Below, piece after piece: positions 1 to 5,839 of a stretch of 7,330 nucleotides of DNA. The translations under genes and the position numbers were made by a program. The DNA lies in NCBI GenBank assembly GCA_025056835.1, contig JANWVS010000090.1, forward strand, positions 1 to 7,330. The letters run 5' to 3'. The first letter of the stretch is position 1. The number at the start of each line of letters is the position of its first letter. The notes under the pieces are model-generated. The model was not told the DNA's origin. It searched no databases and was given only the letters and a program-made list of their open reading frames with translations. This DNA is from Gemmataceae bacterium. Lineage in GTDB: Bacteria; Planctomycetota; Planctomycetia; Gemmatales; Gemmataceae.

Positions 1-94
1 GGCGACGAGTTGTCTGGATCGGCGTTCGGGTTTGCCCTTCCGCGGAGCGAGAGGGCTACGGTGGTGTGGGAGGCCGGGCGGGCCGACGCGGCGA

Positions 95-123
95 CTGCCA
101 AGTTGCCGACGATTCCGTTTAAT
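95..123 (+). promoter_or_regulatory. Candidate promoter of the fpr-kinase-sua5 operon, possibly leaderless
   Basis: A -35-like CTGCCA (95-100, 4 of 6 consensus bases) is followed after exactly 17 nt by a -10-like TTTAAT (118-123, 5 of 6). Transcription would start around 130-131, at the ATG itself, which fits the lack of a clear Shine-Dalgarno sequence there. The -10 lies within the small inverted repeat GTTTA-A-TAAAC (117-127). The elements are seen in the sequence; promoter activity and leaderless initiation are inferred. Nothing else recognisable lies in positions 1-94. Confidence 0.4.
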
Positions 124-130
124 AAACGAG

Positions 131-1060
131 ATGCACCAAGACGAAATCGCCGCGCTCCGGCAGAAACATTACAACGCCACGGTCATTTACCAAAGGCTGC
201 CGAATCCCGACCTGATGATCCTGCGGGTGCGGCCCGACTTCCCCGTGCCTCCTCACAAACCGGGACAATACGGCACACTCGGCCTGGGACAATGGGAGCC
301 ACGCGCGCCGGACTGTCAGCCCGAACCGCCCACGTCCGGTGAAGAGACCAAACTGATCCGCCGCGCTTATTCGCTCAGTTGTTCGATTCTCGACGACGGG
401 GGAAAGTTGCTGGATCTGACCGGCGTCGATTGGCTGGAATTTTACATCGTGCTGGTGCGGCATTCCGAGCAAGGCCCGCCGGCATTGACGCCGCGGTTGT
501 TTATGCTCCAAGAAGGAAGCCGGCTTTTTTTGGGTGAGAAGTTGACCGGCCACTACACGCTCGATCCCGTCAAGCCGGGCGACACGGTCGTCTTCTTGGC
601 GACGGGCACCGGTGAAGCGCCGCACAATTACATGGTCTGGGAACTGCTTCGCCGCGGGCACCAGGGCAAGATTTTGTCGGCGTGCTGCGTCCGCTATCGT
701 CGCGATCTCGGTTACTTGGCAGTTCACGAAGCCTTGATGCGCCGCCACGCCAATTATCGCTACGTCAGCCTGACCACGCGCGAAGCCGAGAATCGCGGCC
801 ACAAAGTCTATCTCCAAGACCTGGTGACGAGCGGTCGGCTCGAAGAGCATCTCGGCGCTCGCCTTGATCCGGCCACGACCCACGTCTACCTGTGCGGCAA
901 TCCCAACATGATCGGCTTGCCGATCACCGACAAAGCCACCGGGGCCAAGGTATTTCCCCAGCCTCCCGGCCTGGTGGAGATCCTCACGAAACGTGGGTTT
1001 CAATTAGACCAGCACGCGCTAAAATTAAAGGGGAACATTCACGTCGAGGAATACTGGTGA
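131..1060 (+). CDS. fpr: Ferredoxin-NADP(+) reductase, Fpr-like
   Basis: This 309-aa cytoplasmic flavoenzyme is expected to move electrons between ferredoxin (or flavodoxin) and NADP(H). The FAD-binding motif RAYS is at residues 78-81, within a beta-barrel domain of roughly residues 12-145. The nucleotide-binding loop ATGTGEAPHNYM is at 157-168, the strand YVSLTTRE at 211-218, and VYLCGNPNMIG at 252-262. The protein ends in HVEEYW, the aromatic C-terminus typical of bacterial Fpr enzymes. An extra loop of about 20 residues (57-76) precedes the FAD motif. I chose the ATG at 131 because the open frame further upstream, which begins with a TTG at 32, encodes only an Arg/Gly/Pro-rich stretch unlike the family N-terminus. 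No good Shine-Dalgarno sequence precedes the ATG. It is the first gene of an apparent operon with the kinase and the Sua5-type gene. The family call is strong; electron direction and partner are inferred. Confidence 0.93.
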   Translation: MHQDEIAALRQKHYNATVIYQRLPNPDLMILRVRPDFPVPPHKPGQYGTLGLGQWEPRAPDCQPEPPTSGEETKLIRRAYSLSCSILDDGGKLLDLTGVDWLEFYIVLVRHSEQGPPALTPRLFMLQEGSRLFLGEKLTGHYTLDPVKPGDTVVFLATGTGEAPHNYMVWELLRRGHQGKILSACCVRYRRDLGYLAVHEALMRRHANYRYVSLTTREAENRGHKVYLQDLVTSGRLEEHLGARLDPATTHVYLCGNPNMIGLPITDKATGAKVFPQPPGLVEILTKRGFQLDQHALKLKGNIHVEEYW

Positions 1061-1064
1061 GGAA
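1059..1064 (+). promoter_or_regulatory. Ribosome binding site for the kinase, overlapping the fpr stop codon
   Basis: GAGGAA lies 6 nt before the GTG at 1071 and shares two bases with the TGA stop of the reductase gene (1058-1060). It supports the GTG start and suggests that ribosomes finishing the reductase re-initiate on the kinase. Confidence 0.7.
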
Positions 1065-1070
1065 GCGCTC

Positions 1071-1937
1071 GTGGCCGAAGAAGTCATCGGCGGGTACAAG
1101 CTCATCAATTGCATGCACAGCGGGCAGTCAAGCCAGATCTGGGAGGTGGTAGAGCTGGCTAGCGGCCGCCATTTCGCCATGAAGCTGCTCTTGCCGGAAA
1201 AGGTCGCCGACCGCGAGCTGCGCAATCAACTTTTGCACGAAGCTCGCGTCGGCAAGGCCCTCGCTCACCCCAATATCATTCGCATTCAACACGTCGGCAA
1301 CGATGGCCATCAGGTCTACATCGTCATGGATTTTTTCCCGCAAAACAGCTTGGCGATGCGCCTGGTGCGGAAGGATTACCAGTTTGTTCGCGAACGCATT
1401 CATAGCATCCTGAAGCAGGGCGCCGTCGGCTTGGCCTACATGAACGCCAGCGGCTGGGTCCACCGCGACATCAAGCCCCATAATATGCTGGTCAACGCTG
1501 CCGGCGAACTGCGCATCATCGATTTCGCCTTGGCGGTCCGCGTCCAAAAACCTGGTTTTTTCGGCAAGCTATTCCGCCGCCGACCACCGATCCAAGGCAC
1601 GCGCAGTTACATGTCGCCGGAGCAAATCCTTGGTCAACCGCTCGACGGCCGAGCCGACATTTACAGCTTCGGTGCTACGGCCTATGAACTGACCACGTAC
1701 CGACCGCCGTTCCGCGCCGCCAGCGCTCAAGAGTTGCTGCGGAAACACCTCAACGAGCCGGTGACGCCTCCGATCGTTCACAACCCCGAATTGACGGAAG
1801 AGTTCTCCCAGTTGATCGTGAAGATGTTGGCCAAGAAACGCGAGGACCGCCCGCAAAGTTTTCACGAAGTTCTCAAGACGCTCAACACCATTCGCATCTA
1901 CAAAAACGATCCGATCGGTCGGCCAAGCGGTCCATGA
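1071..1937 (+). CDS. Soluble Hanks-type Ser/Thr protein kinase with DFA motif
   Basis: This 288-aa single-domain kinase has no membrane segment, sensor domain or long C-terminal extension, unlike typical PknB-type receptors. Canonical elements are the ATP-binding Lys in FAMK (K38), the helix-C Glu (E57 in HEAR), HRDIKPHN (131-138; catalytic D133, N138), GTRSYMSPEQ (176-185, APE-like), D196 in RADIYSFG, and subdomain XI Arg (R260). Two elements are unusual. The glycine-rich loop keeps only the middle of its three glycines (G18; His16 and Ser21 replace the others), and DFG reads DFA (151-153). The activation segment carries a basic stretch, GKLFRRRPP (165-173). Catalytic Lys, Asp, Asn and Glu are all retained, so activity is plausible. 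The start is GTG with a good Shine-Dalgarno sequence 10 nt after fpr. The stop overlaps the next ATG (ATGA at 1934-1937). The substrate is unknown; the coupled neighbours are only candidates. Confidence 0.92.
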   Translation: MAEEVIGGYKLINCMHSGQSSQIWEVVELASGRHFAMKLLLPEKVADRELRNQLLHEARVGKALAHPNIIRIQHVGNDGHQVYIVMDFFPQNSLAMRLVRKDYQFVRERIHSILKQGAVGLAYMNASGWVHRDIKPHNMLVNAAGELRIIDFALAVRVQKPGFFGKLFRRRPPIQGTRSYMSPEQILGQPLDGRADIYSFGATAYELTTYRPPFRAASAQELLRKHLNEPVTPPIVHNPELTEEFSQLIVKMLAKKREDRPQSFHEVLKTLNTIRIYKNDPIGRPSGP

Positions 1938-2959
1938 ACACCCGTGTCGTGCCTGTTGATCCGTTGCTTCCAAACCTCGACGCCATCGAGGAGGCGACGC
2001 GGCTGTTGCGCGGCGGCGGCCTCGTCGCCTTTCCAACCGAAACCGTCTACGGCTTGGGAGCCAACGCGTTGGATGACCGTGCCGTTGCGGCCATTTTCGC
2101 CGTGAAGGGCAGGCCGCCGACCAATCCGCTCATCGTTCATGTGAGCGATATCGCCGCCGCGGCCGAGCTGGTGGCGGAGTTTCCCGAGCCGGCGCGGCGC
2201 CTGGCAGCACGGTATTGGCCCGGCCCCTTGACGCTCGTGATGGTCAAGACCGGCCGTGTGCCCGATGGGGTAACGGCCGGCGGCCCGACGGTGGCCCTGC
2301 GGGTGCCGGCCCATCCCGTGGCCCTGGCCCTGCTCCGCGTCGGCCGGATGCCGTTGGCCGCCCCAAGCGCCAATCCTTCGACCGCGCTTTCCCCCACCAC
2401 GGCCGAGCACGTCCGCCGGGGATTGGCCGGCAAGATTCCGCTCATCCTGGACGCCGGTCCCACCCCGGGAGGCCTTGAATCGACGGTCCTCGACGTCACC
2501 GTCGCGCCGCCGCGCTTACTCCGGCCGGGTTTGCTCTCGCCGGCGGACTTGGCAGCCGTGATCGGTCCGATCGATGCCACGCCCGTTGTCACGGAGGCGA
2601 CGCGTCCGGCGCGGGCGCCCGGTTCCCACGCCCGCCACTACGCACCGACAACCCCGCTCGAGCTAACCGCCGACGTGGTCGGGCTGGTCAACCGATGCCT
2701 CGACCGCGGCAGCCGCGTGGGATTGCTGACCTGGCGGCCGGCAGCGGCGCGCCACAACCTCGTCGTCGAGCAATTGCCCGCCGACCCGGTCGGCTACGCC
2801 GCTGGGATGTACGCCGCCTTGCATCGGCTCGACGCCGCCGGTCTGGAACGGATCATCGTCGAGGCGCCGCCCCCCGACGATGCTTGGTTGGCCGTCCGCG
2901 ATCGCCTGATGCGGGCGTCCGCCCCATCGGCGTCGGTCGGCGAGGTGCCTGCGGGCTAA
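1934..2959 (+). CDS. sua5: L-threonylcarbamoyladenylate synthase (Sua5/YwlC type)
   Basis: This cytoplasmic enzyme makes threonylcarbamoyl-AMP from threonine, bicarbonate and ATP, the first step of the t6A37 modification of ANN-decoding tRNAs; TsaB, TsaD and TsaE (not in the window) complete it in bacteria. At 341 aa it is the long, two-domain Sua5/YwlC form rather than short TsaC. The YrdC domain (about 14-205) shows FPTETVYGLGANA (33-45), KGRPPTNPLIVHV (58-70), WPGPLT (95-100), PSANPS (144-149) and GGLESTVLD (179-187). The inter-domain linker has the HYAP motif (SHARHYAP, 231-238). The C-terminal Sua5 domain ends with a typical GLERIIVEAPP...AVRDRLMRA stretch. The ATG overlaps the kinase stop (ATGA) with no clear Shine-Dalgarno sequence, indicating translational coupling. 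The N-terminus aligns well with the usual family start. The stop codon lies 5 nt from the stop of the convergent gene. Confidence 0.95.
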   Translation: MNTRVVPVDPLLPNLDAIEEATRLLRGGGLVAFPTETVYGLGANALDDRAVAAIFAVKGRPPTNPLIVHVSDIAAAAELVAEFPEPARRLAARYWPGPLTLVMVKTGRVPDGVTAGGPTVALRVPAHPVALALLRVGRMPLAAPSANPSTALSPTTAEHVRRGLAGKIPLILDAGPTPGGLESTVLDVTVAPPRLLRPGLLSPADLAAVIGPIDATPVVTEATRPARAPGSHARHYAPTTPLELTADVVGLVNRCLDRGSRVGLLTWRPAAARHNLVVEQLPADPVGYAAGMYAALHRLDAAGLERIIVEAPPPDDAWLAVRDRLMRASAPSASVGEVPAG

Positions 2960-2964
2960 GTGCG

Positions 2965-4302
2965 TCAATTGGCGTCGTCGACCGAGACGGACGGCTCCCA
3001 GTCGACTTGAAGCAACGGTCCGGCGGAGTTGCGGAAGATCGTCTTGTAATTGGCCGGCGGTCGCAGGCTGGCCGCGAACTTGCGATAAGCCAACTCCTGG
3101 TCGATGGCGTCGCCGCTGGCCATGCTGCGGAGCATGGGCCGCATCCGCAATTCGATACTCTGCACCGTGCCGGCGTGGGCGGTGCCGCGGTGATTGTTGG
3201 TCAGTTCGGCGAGGGCGATTTCGATGCGCCGCGAGAGCTGCTTCCACGGAAGCAACGGCGGCACCTTGCCTTTGCCCTTGACGGCGCCGCTGCCATGGTC
3301 TTTCTTGTATTCGTTGAGCAGGTCGGCAAAGCAATCAGCCACGAGATACAAGCCGATCTTGGGGTCGTATTCCTCGATGTACTTGTTGAACTGGCAAACA
3401 CCGATGGCGGCCTCGATCCGTTCGTGGATTTGGGGTTCCGGCCACACTTTCTTGGCGAGCACTTTGATTAAGGCGAGCGCCACCGGTCCCTCGACCTTGC
3501 CGCTTTTGTCAAAGGCCGAGAGGGCAGGCGTGGCGGCCTGGGCGAGGGTCGTGGTCGCCGCACGGCGAACATAGCGCAGAGCATTGATCTCGTACTCGCT
3601 CATCTTGCGTTTGACATCCTCGGGCGGTTCGGGACGATCGATAAAGGCCAAGAGAGCGTCGACGCGCTTCAGCTCGCGGGCCTTGCGTTCTTCGAGTTGT
3701 TTGGTCTTCAGCCCTTGGTTGAGGTCCAGGCGGGTGAAGGGGTTCACGGGCATGTACTCGGCCAGGCCCTTGGCGGCGTAGGCCCGGACGGCATCGTGCA
3801 TTTTCGGATCGGCGACCACCACGGCCAAGTAATCGGCGATCTCTTCGTTTTTGAGCTTGGCGGCGTGCCATAGCAAGACGGCGGCGTTGACCTGGGCCAT
3901 CTGATTGCTTTTCCAATCGAGGGCGAACACTTCTTTAAAGCGTGCCACCAGCAGCGGCGCCAAACGCGCCACAGGCGCGCGGCTGTTGGCGAAGTTCAGA
4001 GGCGAGGTCGCGACGCTGACCATGTCCTCAAAATCTTTGACCACGGCGAGCATCGCCTTGGGATCGCGTGGGGCGGCATCGTAGGTGACGCGCGAGACGT
4101 AATACCGCGCCGCCAGCTCGAAGTTGGCCGCCGCACCCGGTTCGGCACCGACTAACTCCTTGCTCACGAAGGAGAACTTGATACGGTTGAACTGCTCGAC
4201 CTGGTCTTTTTGAATGAGCTGATCTTGCGCCGGCAAAGAACCGACCATGCCGAACCACGTTGCCGCCAAGACCACCGTGCGTATCCGACATCGCTGCTGC
4301 AT
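2965..4302 (-). CDS. Exported protein of unknown function, helical, planctomycete-type
   Basis: I do not recognise a family for this 445-aa protein. It starts with a signal peptide: basic MQQRCRIR, a hydrophobic core (about 9-22) and a likely cleavage near LPA/QDQ (residue 25/26), so the mature part is probably exported. No further membrane segment is seen. The rest reads as helical, Ala/Leu/Lys-rich segments such as AVRAYAAKGLAEY (171-183) and LRYVRRAATTTLAQA (242-256), which suggest HEAT/TPR-like helical pairs. Its two mature-region cysteines (C303, C324) form no metal motif, and no catalytic signature is visible. A Lys/Glu-rich stretch (199-214) and a short Gly/Lys linker (337-346) are present. 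I chose the ATG at 4302 because it gives the signal peptide and has GGAG 6 nt upstream; the frame stays open to 4914 but that part is antisense to the peptidase gene. It converges on the Sua5-type gene and diverges from the peptidase gene. Confidence 0.82.
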   Translation of the reverse strand: MQQRCRIRTVVLAATWFGMVGSLPAQDQLIQKDQVEQFNRIKFSFVSKELVGAEPGAAANFELAARYYVSRVTYDAAPRDPKAMLAVVKDFEDMVSVATSPLNFANSRAPVARLAPLLVARFKEVFALDWKSNQMAQVNAAVLLWHAAKLKNEEIADYLAVVVADPKMHDAVRAYAAKGLAEYMPVNPFTRLDLNQGLKTKQLEERKARELKRVDALLAFIDRPEPPEDVKRKMSEYEINALRYVRRAATTTLAQAATPALSAFDKSGKVEGPVALALIKVLAKKVWPEPQIHERIEAAIGVCQFNKYIEEYDPKIGLYLVADCFADLLNEYKKDHGSGAVKGKGKVPPLLPWKQLSRRIEIALAELTNNHRGTAHAGTVQSIELRMRPMLRSMASGDAIDQELAYRKFAASLRPPANYKTIFRNSAGPLLQVDWEPSVSVDDAN

Positions 4303-4308
4303 GAATTT

Positions 4309-4312
4309 CTCC
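4309..4312 (-). promoter_or_regulatory. Ribosome binding site fixing the start of the exported protein
   Basis: On the minus strand GGAG (4312 to 4309) sits 6 nt before the ATG at 4302. It favours this start, which gives a clean signal peptide, over in-frame starts further upstream. Confidence 0.65.
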
Positions 4313-4367
4313 GTGGAGTTGGGGCTGGAAAACGGGCGGACGTGCTGGCGTAGCCCCGCTACAATTG

Positions 4368-4397
4368 AAGCTATCGAAGCAACGTGGGCAATGTCAA
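4368..4397 (-). promoter_or_regulatory. Candidate sigma70-type promoter for the exported protein
   Basis: On the minus strand the consensus TTGACA (4397 to 4392) is followed after 18 nt by TAGCTT (4373 to 4368, 3 of 6). The -35 is perfect and the -10 weak. Transcription would start near 4361, leaving a leader of about 58 nt with the Shine-Dalgarno sequence at its end. Confidence 0.42.
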
Positions 4398-4445
4398 GGG
4401 ACGTGACGGCGCGGCCCGGTCGAGGGTCGGCCGCGGAGAGGCGCC

Positions 4446-5630
4446 ATGTTCGACCTGGCAACGGTGCAAACGGCGCTGCGCGAACAACACCTCGACGGTT
4501 GGCTGTTGTACGATTTTCGCGGGGCCAATGTCCTAGCCCGTCGCATCGTGGGATTGCCGGCGGACCTCTTTTTGTCCCGCCGCTGGTTCTATTATGTGCC
4601 GGCCCAAGGCCCACCGCGCAAGCTGGTCCATCGGATCGAGCCGGCGGCCCTCGATTTCTTGCCTGGCAGCAAGGAGATCTACCTGAGCTGGCAGGAATTG
4701 GAAGCCGGCGTGGAACGACTGGTGCGCGGCGCCCGGCGGATTGCCATGGAGTACGCGCCACGCAATGCCAACCCGTACGTCTCCCGAGTCGATGCCGGCA
4801 CGGTCGAGCTGGTGAGATCGTTCGGCGCCGAGGTCGTCTCTTCGGGCGATTTGGTGCAATGGTTTGAGGCCTGCTGGGACGACGATCAATGGGCGCTGCA
4901 CCTTGAAGCGGCACGACACACCCGTTCGGCGTTCGACGTTGCTTTCGGCTACATCGCGCGAAGCGTTTGGGAGGGCAGGGTGGTCCGGGAGACCGACGTT
5001 CAGCAAGTGATCCTCGATCATTTTGCGAAGCACGGTCTCGTCACCGATCATCCGCCGATTTGCGCGGTCGGACCGCATAGCGGCGACCCCCACTACGCAC
5101 CGCAGCGGGGTCGAGAGGCGACGATCGGCGCCGACGATTTTGTGCTGATCGACTTATGGGCCAAATGCGATCGGCCGCGGGCCGTGTACAGCGACCTGAC
5201 GCGCGTGGCTTACGTCGGCAAGGAGGTCCCGGTCGGGATTCGCGAGGTGTTCGCCGTGGTGGCCGCCGCCCGCGATGCCGGCATCGCCCGGGTCAAGTCG
5301 GCCTTCGCTGCCGGCGCGCCGCTGTGCGGTTGGGAAGTCGACCAAGCGACCCGCTCGGTGATCGAACAGGCCGGCTACGGTCGGTATTTCTGCCATCGCA
5401 CGGGTCATTCCATCGGCCAGGAGGTTCACGGCAACGGCGCCAACATGGACGGGTTGGAAACACGCGAGGATCGGCGCGTCCTGCGGCGGACGTGTTTTTC
5501 AATCGAACCGGGTATTTATCTGCCGGAATTCGGCGTGCGCAGCGAGGTCAACGTCTTCATCGACGCCGGCGGCGGCGTCCACGTAACCGGCGGCGAACCG
5601 CAAACGGAGGTGACAGCGCTGTGGGCGTAA
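4446..5630 (+). CDS. M24-family metallopeptidase (Xaa-Pro peptidase-like)
   Basis: This 394-aa pita-bread-fold peptidase probably removes or hydrolyses N-terminal Xaa-Pro bonds using two metal ions. The N-terminal creatinase-like domain spans about 1-145 and the catalytic domain about 150-394. All five expected metal ligands are visible: D236 (LIDLWAK), D250 (YSDLTR), H321 (RTGHSIG), E354 (SIEPGIYLP) and E367 (RSEVNV). H216 (DPHY) and H328 (EVHGNG) fit the catalytic-site histidines. The two Asp ligands are 14 residues apart rather than the usual 11, owing to a short insert (about 240-245). From memory, DLWAK and VHGNGANMD mark a bacterial M24 subgroup whose substrate is not settled. No signal peptide is seen, so it is likely cytoplasmic. 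The start has GGAGAGG just upstream. The exact activity (aminopeptidase P, prolidase or other) cannot be fixed from sequence. Confidence 0.9.
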   Translation: MFDLATVQTALREQHLDGWLLYDFRGANVLARRIVGLPADLFLSRRWFYYVPAQGPPRKLVHRIEPAALDFLPGSKEIYLSWQELEAGVERLVRGARRIAMEYAPRNANPYVSRVDAGTVELVRSFGAEVVSSGDLVQWFEACWDDDQWALHLEAARHTRSAFDVAFGYIARSVWEGRVVRETDVQQVILDHFAKHGLVTDHPPICAVGPHSGDPHYAPQRGREATIGADDFVLIDLWAKCDRPRAVYSDLTRVAYVGKEVPVGIREVFAVVAAARDAGIARVKSAFAAGAPLCGWEVDQATRSVIEQAGYGRYFCHRTGHSIGQEVHGNGANMDGLETREDRRVLRRTCFSIEPGIYLPEFGVRSEVNVFIDAGGGVHVTGGEPQTEVTALWA

Positions 5631-5635
5631 AAAAG

Positions 5636-5662
5636 CGGGCGGTAGGCGGCGCCGGTCGCCCG
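5636..5662 (-). terminator. GC-rich hairpin with T-run on the minus-strand side
   Basis: CGGGCG (5636-5641) pairs with CGCCCG (5657-5662). The stem extends inward by two G-U pairs and, after one mismatch, three more G-C pairs around a 3-nt loop. Six A residues (5629-5634), including two from the peptidase stop codon, lie just left of it. On the minus strand it therefore reads as hairpin, C, TTTTTT, the classic intrinsic terminator layout. On the plus strand no T-run follows directly (the first TTTT is at 5678-5681), so it is a weaker terminator for the peptidase transcript. Confidence 0.4.
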
Positions 5663-5698
5663 TCGGCAAATAGCGCCTTTTCGACCAAATCGGTACAG

Positions 5699-5715
5699 TC
5701 GGCAGCGCTTGCCGA
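5699..5715 (+). terminator. Small perfect hairpin, possible part of termination after the peptidase gene
   Basis: TCGGCA (5699-5704) and TGCCGA (5710-5715) form a perfect 6-bp stem with a 5-nt loop. Only a mixed sequence with a short TTT at 5727-5729 follows, so this is a weak terminator candidate at best; it could also be a leftover repeat. Confidence 0.22.
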
Positions 5716-5765
5716 ACCTCTGTAGCTTTCGTCGCCGGCGGAGCTGGGCTGGCCTAGATTTTCGG

Positions 5766-5794
5766 TTGTGATATTTAGAATCGTTACGTAGAAT
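5766..5794 (+). promoter_or_regulatory. Candidate sigma70-type promoter of korA with a dyad over the -10
   Basis: TTGTGA (5766-5771, 4 of 6) is followed by an exact 17-nt spacer and TAGAAT (5789-5794, 5 of 6) in a locally AT-rich stretch. The start point would be near 5801, giving a leader of about 39 nt. The inverted repeat GTAGA-ATGA-TCTAC (5788-5801) covers the -10 and the start point and would suit a repressor site. Elements are seen; function is inferred. Confidence 0.5.
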
Positions 5795-5825
5795 GATCTA
5801 CACGACCAGGGTGGCGCGAGCATCC

Positions 5826-5830
5826 AGGAG
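5826..5830 (+). promoter_or_regulatory. Ribosome binding site of korA
   Basis: AGGAG lies 9 nt before the ATG at 5840. It is the only good Shine-Dalgarno sequence near the beginning of this reading frame and decides the start. Confidence 0.65.
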
Positions 5831-5839
5831 CAGTTGTAT

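Larger units (their letters stand above)
4303..4445. promoter_or_regulatory. Divergent promoter region between the exported-protein and M24 peptidase genes
   Basis: This 143-bp spacer must serve both divergent genes. On the minus strand a perfect TTGACA (-35) is present. On the plus strand TACAAT (4360-4365, 5 of 6 -10 bases) is the best candidate for the peptidase gene, but its expected -35 position (4337-4342, CGGACG) is poor. A short inverted repeat GTAGC-CCC-GCTAC (4350-4362) overlaps this -10 box and the expected minus-strand start point, so one protein bound there could affect both promoters. The peptidase Shine-Dalgarno sequence GGAGAGG is at 4435-4441, 4 nt before its ATG. Confidence 0.5.
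5631..5839. other. Intergenic region upstream of korA
   Basis: This 209-bp gap has no convincing small gene. It contains two hairpins in its left half and a sigma70-type promoter plus a Shine-Dalgarno sequence in its right half, listed separately. The change from GC-rich hairpins to AT-rich promoter sequence near 5758 is clear by eye. Confidence 0.7.

Noticed and set aside
32..130. Upstream extension of the reductase to a TTG at 32
   Set aside because: The extra 33 residues are Arg/Gly/Pro-rich and unlike FNR N-termini, no Shine-Dalgarno sequence supports the TTG, and the region carries a promoter-like sequence.
119..1003. A 294-codon open frame on the minus strand
   Set aside because: It lies antisense to the ferredoxin-NADP reductase, has no family motif, and is explained by GC-rich codon bias.
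1071..1937. Bud32-like kinase partner of Sua5
   Set aside because: Bud32 is a shorter atypical kinase without a full activation segment and APE motif. This protein has the whole Hanks C-lobe, including SPE, DIYSFG and the subdomain XI Arg.
2663..3334. Minus-strand frame spanning the convergent gene junction
   Set aside because: It overlaps two well-supported genes in other frames and its product is low-complexity, rich in Arg, Gln and Gly, without motifs.
4303..4914. In-frame upstream extension of the exported-protein gene by 204 codons
   Set aside because: It runs antisense into the M24 peptidase gene, encodes an Arg/Pro-rich sequence, and would bury a clear signal peptide that has its own ribosome binding site at 4309-4312.
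5699..5715. A mobile-element end or attachment site at the second hairpin
   Set aside because: The inverted repeat is only 6 bp, no transposase or integrase gene is near, and no flanking direct repeat is seen.
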